Shown: positions 20,011-28,394 of the stretch, in pieces
How positions within the stretch are numbered: the first letter of the stretch is position 1
Layout of the letters: the number at the start of each line of letters is the position of its first letter
Source of the DNA: an uncultured Collinsella sp.
GTDB lineage: Bacteria > Actinomycetota > Coriobacteriia > Coriobacteriales > Coriobacteriaceae
Direction: 5' to 3'
Assembly: GCA_959018755.1 (NCBI GenBank)
Contig: CAUEMA010000010.1
Span: 16,016-80,015, forward strand
Length of the DNA: 64,000 nucleotides
The notes under the pieces: generated by a model
Told to the model about the DNA's origin: nothing
The model's database searches: none
What the model saw: only the letters and a program-made list of their open reading frames with translations
Position numbers and translations under genes: made by a program

Positions 20011-21198
20011 TTAAGAGCGGGTTGCAGCGAGCACCTCGGCGGCCTTGGCGCGAGCCCACGTATCGATATCGCGAAGCTGCTCAAACGATGCAACCGCCTG
20101 CGTATCGTGTGCATCCATGCAGGACTCAACGATGCGATCGATATCGGTAAAGGTACAGGCATCGTGCAGGAAGGCATCGACGGCAACTTCGTTGGCGGCA
20201 TTCAGCACGCACGGCATGGTGCCACCCGTCTTGCCGGCACGCTCGGCCAGCGCCAGGCAGCGGAACGTGTCCATATCGGCCGCGTCGAAGGTAAGCTGCC
20301 CCAACACACGAAAATCGATTCGCGGCGCCGGAGTATCCCAGCGCTCGGGATACGAAAAGGCAAACTGGATGGGAATGCGCATGTCGGACGCACCGAGATG
20401 CGCCATCACGGAGCCGTCGGCAAACTCGACCATCGAATGAATCTTTGACTGACGCTGAACGACCACGTTGATAAAGTCGAGGTCGCAACCGAACAGATGC
20501 ATCGCCTCGATACGCTCCAGGCCCTTGTTCATAAGAGTCGCGGAGTCGATGGTGATCTTAGCGCCCATGGCCCACGTGGGATGTGCCAGCGCATCGGCGC
20601 GTGTCACGCGATTGAGCTCGTCGCGCGTACGACCAAAGAACGGACCACCCGAGCAAGTGAGCCAAATGCAGTGAGCCTCGCGCGGATTCTCCCCCAGATA
20701 GCACTGGTAGATGGCGGAGTGCTCGGAGTCGACCGGGATAAGCTGACCCGGCTGCGCCAACGGCATCAGCAAGTCACCGCCAACGACGAGCGACTCCTTA
20801 TTGGCGAGGGCAAGGCGCTTGTTCGAGGTCAGGGCAGCATGGCTCGCTTCGAGCCCGGCGGCGCCCACAATAGCGACGAGCACACAGTCGACGTCATCGC
20901 GACGTGCGAGCTCACAAACTGCCTGCGCACCAACACCGAACTCGGTGCCCTCGGGCAGCTCCTGCAGCACAGCGTCCGCGCCGTGGGAGGTGTCGGCCAC
21001 GGCAACGGCCGGAACCGAAAACTCACGGGCAAACGCAACAAGCTCAGCGGTACTGGAATTAACGGAAAGCGCCGTCACCTGCAGACGGTCGGCATGCTGA
21101 CGGCAAACATCGAGCGCCTGGGTGCCAATAGAGCCCGTACAGCCCAAAATTGCAACCCGCAGACGGCCATCGGGGCTGTACGTCGTCTGAAAGGCCAT
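20011..21198 (-). CDS. dxr: 1-deoxy-D-xylulose 5-phosphate reductoisomerase
   Basis: Dxr converts DXP to MEP with NADPH, the first committed step of the MEP isoprenoid pathway. The 395-residue protein has the NADPH-binding ILGCTGSIGTQALDV (about 17-31), ALANKESLVVGG with the metal site, PVDSEHSAIYQCY and the flexible-loop AHPTWAMGAKITIDSATLMNKG. Length and order are typical. The start overlaps the final base of cdsA's stop region, suggesting coupling; rseP follows after 23 bases. Confidence 0.96.
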   Translation of the reverse strand: MAFQTTYSPDGRLRVAILGCTGSIGTQALDVCRQHADRLQVTALSVNSSTAELVAFAREFSVPAVAVADTSHGADAVLQELPEGTEFGVGAQAVCELARRDDVDCVLVAIVGAAGLEASHAALTSNKRLALANKESLVVGGDLLMPLAQPGQLIPVDSEHSAIYQCYLGENPREAHCIWLTCSGGPFFGRTRDELNRVTRADALAHPTWAMGAKITIDSATLMNKGLERIEAMHLFGCDLDFINVVVQRQSKIHSMVEFADGSVMAHLGASDMRIPIQFAFSYPERWDTPAPRIDFRVLGQLTFDAADMDTFRCLALAERAGKTGGTMPCVLNAANEVAVDAFLHDACTFTDIDRIVESCMDAHDTQAVASFEQLRDIDTWARAKAAEVLAATRS

Positions 21199-22088
21199 TA
21201 CAGCACGCCTCCGATCATCAAAAGCAGCTGCGCGGTAATGCAGCCAAAGATAAGCGAGTCGCTACGGTCGAGCATGCCGCCATGGCCCGGAATCAGATTG
21301 CCGGAATCCTTGACGCCCACGCCACGCTTGATGCGTGACTCGATGAGGTCGCCGATAACGCCCAGGATGGACACGACCACGCCGCACAGCAGCGCATAGG
21401 GCAAGCTCAGCTTATAGAAATGGGTCGCCCACAAAATAAGCCAGATGAGAACCGAGCCCAAGATGCCGCCGAAAAAGCCCTCCCAGCTCTTTTTGGGAGA
21501 AATCTTGGGGACCATCTTGTGCTTGCCGATACGGCTACCCACGATATAGGCGAACGAATCGGAGACCCAGAGAGACGCGCAAACACCCACCGAAAGCAGG
21601 GCGCCGGCAAAACCGGGCACGGCATCGCGCAGCAGCACGATGGCCGACAGCATAAAACCGGTGTAGATGGGGCCCATGAGCGTCGCGGCTACATCGGATA
21701 TACGGGTACGCGACGACCAGACGTACCAAATACCCACCGCAAGCATCAGTGCAAAAAGCAGGGCATTCAACAGCAGCGAGTCGCCCAGCGCCGAGAGCGG
21801 AAAGAGCACGGCGGCAGCGATACCCAGGCGCTCGTTGGCCACCTTGCCATCGAGCTTCGTCATGCGGAAAAACTCATAGCAGCACAGGCCGCTCATGACG
21901 GAGACGAAGATGGCAGTGGGAACGATACCCAAAACCAAGCAGAGAATAAACACGACGGCGTAGACGATACCTGCGGCGGCGCGGGTAATAAAGCCGGCCA
22001 ACCACGAAGTCGTAGCCGCGCCGCTCTTGGCGGAAGGCGCCTTGGGAGTTGACGTCTTGGGAGCAGACGCCTTGGGACGATCGGACAC
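21198..22088 (-). CDS. cdsA: Phosphatidate cytidylyltransferase
   Basis: CdsA makes CDP-diacylglycerol from phosphatidate and CTP, the precursor of membrane phospholipids. The 296-residue protein has about eight membrane helices and the C-terminal signature with KRGVGVKDSGNLIPGHGG and DRSDSLIF; SKKSWEGFFGGILGS-like residues precede it. An extra hydrophilic N-terminus of about 30 residues rich in Lys, Pro and Ala precedes the first helix and is not part of the usual fold. It sits between uppS and dxr, a frequent order. Confidence 0.95.
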   Translation of the reverse strand: MSDRPKASAPKTSTPKAPSAKSGAATTSWLAGFITRAAAGIVYAVVFILCLVLGIVPTAIFVSVMSGLCCYEFFRMTKLDGKVANERLGIAAAVLFPLSALGDSLLLNALLFALMLAVGIWYVWSSRTRISDVAATLMGPIYTGFMLSAIVLLRDAVPGFAGALLSVGVCASLWVSDSFAYIVGSRIGKHKMVPKISPKKSWEGFFGGILGSVLIWLILWATHFYKLSLPYALLCGVVVSILGVIGDLIESRIKRGVGVKDSGNLIPGHGGMLDRSDSLIFGCITAQLLLMIGGVL

Positions 22089-22090
22089 GA

Positions 22091-22885
22091 TTAAGCCTCC
22101 TCGGTCTTGCTCAGTCCACCAAACCTACGATCGCGGCCCTGGTAGGCCAAAATGGCGTCGACAAGGCCCCAGCGATCAAAGTCGGGCCAATAGGTATCGG
22201 TGACATAAAACTCGGAATAGGCAACCTGCCACAGCAGATAGTTCGAAAGGCGTAGCTCGCCGGAGGTGCGAATCACAAGCTCCGGATCGGGCAGCCCAGC
22301 GGTGTAGAGATGGGAGGCAACCATATCATCGTCGATGGCGGCAGGGTCGATCTTGCCGGCAGCGGCGTCGAGCGCAATCTGACGGACGGCACGGGTGATC
22401 TCGGCACGGGCGCCGTAATTGACGGCAAGCGCCAGCGTCATGCCGGTGTGGTCGGCACACTCGGCAAGACCTCGCTCAAAGACATCGCGGGTCTTCTTGG
22501 GCAGCGCGGAAATATCGCCCAAAAAGACAACGCGCACGTTTTCGCGCTTAAGCAGCGGCAACTCATCGATAAACGTCTTGGCAAACAGATGCATCAAAAC
22601 GTTGACCTCGTGCTGTGGACGATTCCAGTTTTCGGTGGAAAACGCATAGGCCGAAAGGACGTCGACGCCCAAGCGCACGCATGCGGTAATAATCTCGCGC
22701 AGGGAGACGATACCGGCCTTGTGGCCCTCGGTGCGGGCAAGACCGCGCGCCGTGGCCCAGCGACCGTTACCGTCCATGATGCACGAGATATGATGCGGAA
22801 TCTTATTGAGGTCAAGGTCGGAAAAACCGACGCCCGCAGGGGCGTCGGCAAAGTACTCGACCAGTTTGTTCTCGTCGTATTGCAC
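22091..22885 (-). CDS. uppS: Isoprenyl transferase (undecaprenyl diphosphate synthase family)
   Basis: This cis-prenyltransferase adds isopentenyl units to make the undecaprenyl carrier for wall synthesis. The 264 residues contain SCIMDGNGRWATARG with the catalytic Asp (about 37-40), GHKAG, SAYAFSTENWNRP and the C-terminal PELVIRTSGELRLSNYLLWQ and E-FY-TD-WPDF region. Length and motif order are standard. The stop is two bases ahead of cdsA's start, and it starts directly after frr. It links the MEP pathway genes nearby with wall synthesis. Confidence 0.95.
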   Translation of the reverse strand: MQYDENKLVEYFADAPAGVGFSDLDLNKIPHHISCIMDGNGRWATARGLARTEGHKAGIVSLREIITACVRLGVDVLSAYAFSTENWNRPQHEVNVLMHLFAKTFIDELPLLKRENVRVVFLGDISALPKKTRDVFERGLAECADHTGMTLALAVNYGARAEITRAVRQIALDAAAGKIDPAAIDDDMVASHLYTAGLPDPELVIRTSGELRLSNYLLWQVAYSEFYVTDTYWPDFDRWGLVDAILAYQGRDRRFGGLSKTEEA

Positions 22886-22886
22886 C

Positions 22887-23423
22887 TTAGATCTCCATGA
22901 CCTCGGCCTCTTTTTCCTTCAGAAGCTCCTCGACCTTGGAAACATACTCATCGGTATGCTTCTGGACCTTGGCCTGCTCGCGACGAACATCGTCCTCGGT
23001 GAGCTCTTCGTCGCGCTCGAGCTTGTTGTTAAAGTCACGACGGATGTTGCGAATGGAAACCTTGGCCTGCTCGGCATACTCGCGGCACTCCTTGACGAGC
23101 TCGCGACGACGCTCCTCGGTGGGAGCCGGGAACGGCAGGCGTACGACGGTACCGTCAGAGTTGGGAGTAATGCCCAGATCGGAAGCGCTGATAGCCTTCA
23201 CGATTGCGTTGACAAGCGCCTTGTCCCAGGGCTCGATGAGCAGCATGTGAGCCTCGGGGGTCTTAACGGCGGCAACCTGGGTAACCGGCGTGGGAACACC
23301 GTAGTAATCGACCGAAATGTCGGACAGAATGTTAGCGTTGGCGCGACCCGTGCGAACCTTGGAGAAGTTGTGCTTGAGGGACTCAAGCGACTTTTCCATG
23401 TGGGCGGTGATGTTCTCTGCCAT
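22887..23423 (-). CDS. frr: Ribosome recycling factor
   Basis: Frr splits post-termination ribosomes together with EF-G. At 178 residues it is a little shorter than the usual 185. It shows the long three-helix bundle with KVRTGRANANIL (about 22-33), YYGVPTPVTQVA in domain II, and EERRRELVKECREYAEQAKVS-type helices (split here) with NIRRDFNNKLE. It follows pyrH by two bases; pyrH-frr is a widely conserved pair. Highly charged C-terminus is normal for the family. Confidence 0.96.
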   Translation of the reverse strand: MAENITAHMEKSLESLKHNFSKVRTGRANANILSDISVDYYGVPTPVTQVAAVKTPEAHMLLIEPWDKALVNAIVKAISASDLGITPNSDGTVVRLPFPAPTEERRRELVKECREYAEQAKVSIRNIRRDFNNKLERDEELTEDDVRREQAKVQKHTDEYVSKVEELLKEKEAEVMEI

Positions 23424-23425
23424 GC

Positions 23426-24148
23426 TTAATCCTCCTGATAGACGAGCGTGCCGACGGGCTCACCCGAAAGCGCGCGCTTGACGGTGTCCTCGCCATCGAT
23501 GTTGAGGACCAAAATCGGCATACGGTTATCCTGGCACAGTGCCGTAGCCGTGGAATCCATAACCTGCAGGCCGCGGACGAGAACCTCGTGATAGGTAATC
23601 TTGTCAAAACGGACGGCATCGGCGCACTTGACGGGATCCTTGTCGTAGATGCCGTCAACCTTGGTGGCCTTAATCAGGATCTCGGCACCGATCTCGCAGG
23701 CACGAAGAGCCGCGGCGGTGTCGGTCGTAAAGTACGGATTGCCCGAACCGGCGGCAAAAATAACGACGTTGCCCTTGGAAAGGTGGTTGATGGCGCGACG
23801 GCGAATATAGGGCTCGCAGATCTCGTTCATCTGAATAGCGCTCATCACACGGCAGGGAACATCGTTGTGCTCAAAGGCATCCTGCAGGGCAAGCGCGTTC
23901 ATAACGGTTGCCAGCATGCCCATGTAGTCGGCCTGAGCACGTTCCATGCCACCGGCAGCGCCAGCCATGCCGCGGAAAATATTGCCGCCGCCGACAACAA
24001 CGCCGACCTCATGGCCAACGGCAAGCAGCTCCTTGACCTGCTTGGCAAGATGGTCGGTAACCTTGGGGTCGATGCCATATTGGCCGTCGCCCATCAGTGC
24101 TTCGCCGGAAAGCTTAAGAAGCACGCGTTTATATCGGATGTCGGACAA
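23426..24148 (-). CDS. pyrH: UMP kinase
   Basis: PyrH phosphorylates UMP to UDP with ATP and belongs to the amino-acid kinase fold, unlike eukaryotic UMP/CMP kinases. The 240 residues begin [13 protein letters not shown] and contain [31 protein letters not shown] and [13 protein letters not shown]. Start is TTG with AAAGGAGG nine bases upstream. First gene of the long cluster ending at proS; it connects to the pyr operon at 5.8-11.2 kb by using the UMP that operon makes. Confidence 0.96.
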   Translation of the reverse strand: MSDIRYKRVLLKLSGEALMGDGQYGIDPKVTDHLAKQVKELLAVGHEVGVVVGGGNIFRGMAGAAGGMERAQADYMGMLATVMNALALQDAFEHNDVPCRVMSAIQMNEICEPYIRRRAINHLSKGNVVIFAAGSGNPYFTTDTAAALRACEIGAEILIKATKVDGIYDKDPVKCADAVRFDKITYHEVLVRGLQVMDSTATALCQDNRMPILVLNIDGEDTVKRALSGEPVGTLVYQED

Positions 24149-24177
24149 AGCGATCCTCCTTTAATTAGACTCTCAAT

Positions 24178-24186
24178 ATGATAGCA
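24178..24186 (-). promoter_or_regulatory. Extended -10 promoter for pyrH operon
   Basis: Minus-strand TGCTATCAT, identical to the adhE element. Just upstream lies a small GGCTCT/AGAGCC stem (24189-24204). No clear -35. Start would be near 24171, about 23 nt before the pyrH TTG. Confidence 0.45.
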
Positions 24187-24206
24187 AAGGCTCTGATAAG
24201 AGCCAT

Positions 24207-24242
24207 GAAAAAGCAGGCTGTGAGTAAAACCCACAGCCTGCT
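24207..24242 (-). terminator. Rho-independent terminator of rpsB-tsf
   Basis: AGCAGGCTGTG and CACAGCCTGCT (11-bp perfect stem, 9-base loop) are followed by T's on the minus strand; it lies 24 bases after the tsf stop. Confidence 0.9.
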
Positions 24243-24265
24243 CATTACCAGCTACAAGAGCTTAT

Positions 24266-25135
24266 TTACTCGCCACGGACCAGACGGTCGAAGGCAACGA
24301 CGGTAATGGTATCGCCGAGCTCCTTGGAGACCTGCTCAGCGTACTTCTTGATGGTGAGGGAGCTGTCCTTGATGAACTCCTGCTCGGTGAGCACGGACTG
24401 CTTGTAGAACTTCTCCAGACGGCCAACAGCCATCTTCTCCTGGATGGCCTCGGGCTTGCCGGACTCGGCAGCCTGAGCCATGTAGATCTGCTTCTCGTGC
24501 TCGACGGTCTCGGCCGGAACCTGATCGCGGGTAGCGCAGATCGGGGCGACGGCGGCAACCTGAAGGGCAACGTCGTGAGCGAAGGTCTTGAAGGACTCGG
24601 CCTGAGCGGTCTCGGCCTTCTCGAAAGCGAACTCGACGAGGACGCCGATCTTACCACCCATGTGGATGTAAGAAGCGAGAGCGCCGTTCTCGGCCTTGCG
24701 GGCGGAGAAACGAGAGATCTTCATGTTCTCGCCCATGATGTGAATCATCTCGGTGAGCTCGGAGGAAACGGTCTCCTCGCCCATCGGCTTCTCGAGCAGA
24801 GCGTCGACGTCAGCAGGCTCAGTGGTAGCGACAACCTCGGCGACCTTGGAAGCAAAGCCGGTGAACTTGGCGTTGGAGCCGACGAAGTCGGTCTCGCAGG
24901 AGAGCTCGAGCAGAGCGCCAATCTTGCCATCCTCGGACACGAACGCGGCGACAGCGCCCTCGTTGGTCTCACGGCCAGCCTTCTTGGCAGCCTTGGCGAG
25001 GCCGTTCTTGCGCAGAACGTCGACGGCGGCATCCATGTCGCCGTCAGCCTCGACGAGAGCCTTCTTGCACTCCATCATCGGGGAGTCGGTCATCTCGCGG
25101 AGCTGCTTGACCATAGCGGCAGTAATCTGGGCCAT
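24266..25135 (-). CDS. tsf: Elongation factor Ts
   Basis: EF-Ts regenerates EF-Tu-GTP by removing GDP. The protein (289 residues from the chosen ATG) has the N-terminal UBA-like helix (MVKQLREMTDSPMMECKKAL), the core TDFVGSN motif in ELSCETDFVGSNAKF, and the dimerisation/coiled region. A frame beginning five codons earlier (25150) exists, but AAAGGA six bases before ATG 25135 and the MAQITAAMVK start decide it. Follows rpsB, its usual partner, and ends at a strong terminator. Confidence 0.96.
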   Translation of the reverse strand: MAQITAAMVKQLREMTDSPMMECKKALVEADGDMDAAVDVLRKNGLAKAAKKAGRETNEGAVAAFVSEDGKIGALLELSCETDFVGSNAKFTGFASKVAEVVATTEPADVDALLEKPMGEETVSSELTEMIHIMGENMKISRFSARKAENGALASYIHMGGKIGVLVEFAFEKAETAQAESFKTFAHDVALQVAAVAPICATRDQVPAETVEHEKQIYMAQAAESGKPEAIQEKMAVGRLEKFYKQSVLTEQEFIKDSSLTIKKYAEQVSKELGDTITVVAFDRLVRGE

Positions 25136-25180
25136 TGTGGTTCCTTTCAAAGAGATGAAAAAGACTTAAATAGGACTGAT

Positions 25181-25909
25181 TTACTCGGCCTTGGGCTCGG
25201 CGGCCATCTCGGCCTCGGAGACCTGCTCCTTGCCGGAGCCAGCGAGGCAGGCGTCGGCCATGAGCTCGCACATAAGGGTGACAGCGGAGATGGCGTCATC
25301 GTTGCAGGGGATGCCGTACTCGACCTCGTCGGGATCGGAGTTGGTGTCGATCAGAGCGACGACGGGGATGTTCAGGCGCTGGGCCTCCTTGATGGCGTTC
25401 TCCTCGCGCTTGGTGTCGATGACGAAGAGAGCCTGGGGCAGACCCTTCATGTCGCGGGCGCCACCGAGGTTGGTCTGGAGCTTAGCGAGCTCCTTACCGA
25501 GCACAGCCTGCTCCTTCTTGGGCAGCACTGCCATGCGACCGTCCTCGACCATGGCCTCGAGCTCCTCCATGCGGTTGATGCGGGAGCGGATGGTGACGAA
25601 GTTGGTCAGCATACCGCCGAGCCAACGCTGGTTGATGTAAGGCATGTTGGCGCGCTCAGCGGCGTTCTTGACGGCCTCCTGAGCCTGCTTCTTGGTACCG
25701 ACGAACAGCACGTTGCCGCCCTTGGCGACGTTCTTGACGAAGGTGTAGGCCTGGTCGGCGTCAAGGATGGTCTGCTTGAGGTCGAGGATGTAGATGCCGT
25801 TGCGCTCACCGAAGATGAACGGCTTCATCTTGGGGTTCCAGCGACGGGTCTGGTGACCGAAGTGGCAGCCGGCCTCGAGCAGGGTGCGGATATTAATCTT
25901 GGTAGCCAT
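25181..25909 (-). CDS. rpsB: Ribosomal protein S2
   Basis: S2 (242 residues) is a late-assembling 30S protein. The family start [19 protein letters not shown] is clear, with [35 protein letters not shown] and [21 protein letters not shown] short Glu/Ala-rich C-terminal tail is variable among species. GGAGG lies before the ATG. A promoter with a leader of about 135 nt precedes it, and tsf follows 45 bases later. Confidence 0.97.
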   Translation of the reverse strand: MATKINIRTLLEAGCHFGHQTRRWNPKMKPFIFGERNGIYILDLKQTILDADQAYTFVKNVAKGGNVLFVGTKKQAQEAVKNAAERANMPYINQRWLGGMLTNFVTIRSRINRMEELEAMVEDGRMAVLPKKEQAVLGKELAKLQTNLGGARDMKGLPQALFVIDTKREENAIKEAQRLNIPVVALIDTNSDPDEVEYGIPCNDDAISAVTLMCELMADACLAGSGKEQVSEAEMAAEPKAE

Positions 25910-26045
25910 GTTAAACCTCCTGTGGTTTGCCTCCGCGCGGGGTCATCCTCCAAAACCAACCCAGACATGTGCTACCAAAGCCCGGGCACCACGGTATGAA
26001 GTAGCCGCGCGTGCGTGATAAAAACCTGTTGCCGTGAAGCAACCC
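25910..26045 (-). promoter_or_regulatory. Structured 5' leader of rpsB-tsf mRNA
   Basis: The predicted transcript starts near 26045. At its 5' end GTTGC/GCAAC (26043-26028) forms a short hairpin followed by five T (26024-26020), which could be a weak terminator for xerC or an attenuator. Further on, GTGC/GCAC (about 25991-25969) encloses a GGGCTTTGGT-like loop. Leader length and position suit S2 autoregulation, but I cannot match it to a defined S2-leader family by eye. Confidence 0.35.
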
Positions 26046-26050
26046 GATGA

Positions 26051-26079
26051 ATGATAGCAGGATTGCCTCTTCCTGCCAA
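26051..26079 (-). promoter_or_regulatory. Promoter of rpsB-tsf
   Basis: TTGGCA (26079-26074), a 17-bp spacer and TATCAT (26056-26051) preceded by TGC form a near-consensus sigma-70-type promoter just after the xerC stop. Confidence 0.7.
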
Positions 26080-26125
26080 CCCGCAATCAAAACCACACAC
26101 CTCGGTGCGGCGCGGGGCCCGTCTC

Positions 26126-27046
26126 CTACTCGCCGCGGGGGTGGGCCTGACTCACGGCGCGCTTGAGTCGATCGGGCGTGAGGTGCGTATAAATCTGCGT
26201 CGTGGACAAGCTCGCATGCCCAAGCAGCTCCTGAACCGAGCGGAGATCCGCGCCGCCCTCGAGCAGGTCGGTCGCAAAGGTATGACGCATCGCATGCGGG
26301 GCGATGTCGGCAGGAATGCCGGCAAGTGCCGCAAGCATATGGAACCGCCTCCTAAGCATGGCGGCACTCATGCGGTTTCCGCGCGCCGAGATAAACAGCG
26401 GATGCGCGCCGTTCGCACCGTCGTTACGCTTTGCCTGTGCAAGGAGCTGCGGCCTCCCTTCCTCAATATAGCGGCGGGTAGCCTCGAGAGCGCGCCGATA
26501 CAGGGGCACGATACGCTCCTTGCTCCCCTTGCCCCAAAGTCGCAGCGTTCGCTCGGACCAACCGATAGACTCCACGTTGAGCGCCGCGAGCTCCGAGATT
26601 CGCGCGCCGGAGGCATAGAGCAGCTCGAGCATCGCCGCATCTCGCAGCCCCGCAGGCGTCGAGGTGTCCGGGGTCTTGAGCAACGACTCGACTTGCCGGG
26701 TCGTCAGCACGCCGGGAAGATCGCGCGGCAGCTTGGGCGAGGAAATCGCCGAGACCGCATCGCCCTCAACGATTCCCTCGGCAGCCATCCACCGATAGAG
26801 CGAGCGTATGGCAGACAGGTGTGCCGCAAGGGTCCGAGCCGCCACCTGGCCACGCGACAGCTCGGCCAAATAGGAGCGAACGGTCCGCACGTCGGCGGCG
26901 CGAGCGTCGATGCCCTCGCGGTCGCACCACGCGGCGAAGCGCTCGAGCCGCGAGGTGTAGGCGGTTACCGTATTGGGAGCGAGTCCTTCGACGCGTGCAA
27001 TGTAGGCAATGAACGAGTCGACGGCATCGTACAGGTCAAAAGCTAT
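26126..27046 (-). CDS. xerC: Tyrosine recombinase XerC-like, apparent AUA start
   Basis: XerC/D recombinases resolve chromosome dimers at dif. The catalytic set is complete: Arg (SGARISELA, about 149), Lys (GKGSK, about 173), His-x-x-Arg (HAMRHTF, about 251), His (LLGHASL) and nucleophile Tyr (TTQIYTHL, about 286). Coding similarity to the N-terminal core-binding (SAM-like) domain continues upstream of the first usual start (GTG 26890): the frame reads DLYDAVDSFIAYIARVEGL. No ATG, GTG or TTG occurs in that frame back into trmFO. ATA at 27046 overlaps the trmFO TAG and lies nine bases after GGAGG, giving 306 residues, the normal length. The alternative is a 254-residue truncated product. Confidence 0.85.
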   Translation of the reverse strand: MAFDLYDAVDSFIAYIARVEGLAPNTVTAYTSRLERFAAWCDREGIDARAADVRTVRSYLAELSRGQVAARTLAAHLSAIRSLYRWMAAEGIVEGDAVSAISSPKLPRDLPGVLTTRQVESLLKTPDTSTPAGLRDAAMLELLYASGARISELAALNVESIGWSERTLRLWGKGSKERIVPLYRRALEATRRYIEEGRPQLLAQAKRNDGANGAHPLFISARGNRMSAAMLRRRFHMLAALAGIPADIAPHAMRHTFATDLLEGGADLRSVQELLGHASLSTTQIYTHLTPDRLKRAVSQAHPRGE

Positions 27047-28380
27047 GACCTCTCGCCTCCAAACAGATCGGAGCGCGATTCCAGATAGGCATCCAGGGCC
27101 TTGAGGGCGCGGTCCGCGTAAGCCTGGTAACGATCGCGCTTGCTGCGACGCTTACCGTCCTCGAGCGGCGGCACAAGACCAAAGTTGACGTGCATGGGCT
27201 GGTAGCCCACCGTAGCCGGATCGGTCGCATACCCCACAAGCGCGCCCAGGGCGCCCACGCGCGGCAGCTCGACGCCCGCGGCCCCGATGGCCTCGGCATA
27301 GGTGTTGAGCGCAGCGAGCAGACCCGTCGCCACGGCCTCCATGTACCCCTCGGTACCAGTAATCTGACCGGCAAGACGCACGCTCGTGCCGGGAACGGCA
27401 AAGGTGCCGTCGAGCACGTGCGGAGCATCGACAAAGGTGTTGCGGTGCATAACGCCGTAGCGGAAGAACTCGGCGTTCTCCAGGCCGGGAACCATATGGA
27501 AGACGCGCTTCTGTTCGCCGAAGGTCAGGTTGGTCTGGAAGCCAACCAGGTTATAGGCGGTCTTCTCCTTGTTCTCGGCGCGCAGCTGAATTGCCGCCCA
27601 GGGACGGCGACCGGTGCGCGGGTCGGTGAGCCCGACGGGCTTCATGGCGCCAAAGCGGATGGCATCCTTGCCCGTGCGCGCAACCTCCTCGGCAGGCTGG
27701 CAGGCCTGGAACAGGTCCCCGCCCTCAAAATCCTTGAGCACCACGCGATCGGCCGTGGTAAGCGCCTCGATAAAGGCCTCGTACTCTTCCTTGTTGAGCG
27801 GGGCATTGAGATAGTCGCCACTCCCCTGCTCCTCATAGCGCGACTGCGAGAACAGCACGTCCATATCGAGCGTAGAGGCATCGACAATCGGGGCGGCCGC
27901 GTCAAAGAACGCCAGGGCGTCACCACCGACGAGCTTCATGACCTCCTCGCTCAATGCCGGCGAGCATAGGGGGCCCGCGGCGATAACCACATGACCCTCG
28001 GGAATCTGGGTGACCTCGCCGTGGACGACCTCGATATTGGGGCGGGCGGCAACCTCAGCCTCGACGAGCTCGGAAAACTTGACGCGGTCGACCGCCAGGG
28101 CGCCGCCGGCAGGAACGGCCGCACGATGAGCGCAGTCGAGCAGCACAGAGCCCATGCGCTCGAGCTCGGCCTTCAGCAGACCGGCGGCGGAATCGGGACG
28201 GGTCGATTTAAACGAATTGGAGCAGACGAGCTCCGCCAAGTGATCGGTATGGTGGGCAGGAGAGCTTACCTGCGGGCGCATCTCGCACAGCTTTACGGCG
28301 AACCCGCGATCTGCCAGCTGAATCGCGCATTCCGATCCCGCCAGACCGCCACCGATAACCGTCACCTGATCAAACAGCAT
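27043..28380 (-). CDS. trmFO: Methylenetetrahydrofolate-tRNA-(uracil-54-C5) methyltransferase TrmFO
   Basis: TrmFO uses methylene-THF and FADH2 to make ribothymidine at U54 of tRNA; the role is taken by SAM-dependent TrmA in other bacteria. The protein (445 residues) starts MLFDQVTVIGGGLAGSE with the FAD dinucleotide-binding motif, then CEMRP, ELVCSNSFKS and the C-terminal MHVNFGLVPPL with FGAMKPVGL between. TTG at 28386 is a possible start, but AAAGG nine bases before ATG 28380 favours the latter. It lies between dprA and xerC, an order seen in many Gram-positives (dprA-topA-trmFO-xerC); topA is absent here. Confidence 0.95.
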   Translation of the reverse strand: MLFDQVTVIGGGLAGSECAIQLADRGFAVKLCEMRPQVSSPAHHTDHLAELVCSNSFKSTRPDSAAGLLKAELERMGSVLLDCAHRAAVPAGGALAVDRVKFSELVEAEVAARPNIEVVHGEVTQIPEGHVVIAAGPLCSPALSEEVMKLVGGDALAFFDAAAPIVDASTLDMDVLFSQSRYEEQGSGDYLNAPLNKEEYEAFIEALTTADRVVLKDFEGGDLFQACQPAEEVARTGKDAIRFGAMKPVGLTDPRTGRRPWAAIQLRAENKEKTAYNLVGFQTNLTFGEQKRVFHMVPGLENAEFFRYGVMHRNTFVDAPHVLDGTFAVPGTSVRLAGQITGTEGYMEAVATGLLAALNTYAEAIGAAGVELPRVGALGALVGYATDPATVGYQPMHVNFGLVPPLEDGKRRSKRDRYQAYADRALKALDAYLESRSDLFGGERS

Positions 28381-28394
28381 CTGCAAACACCTTT

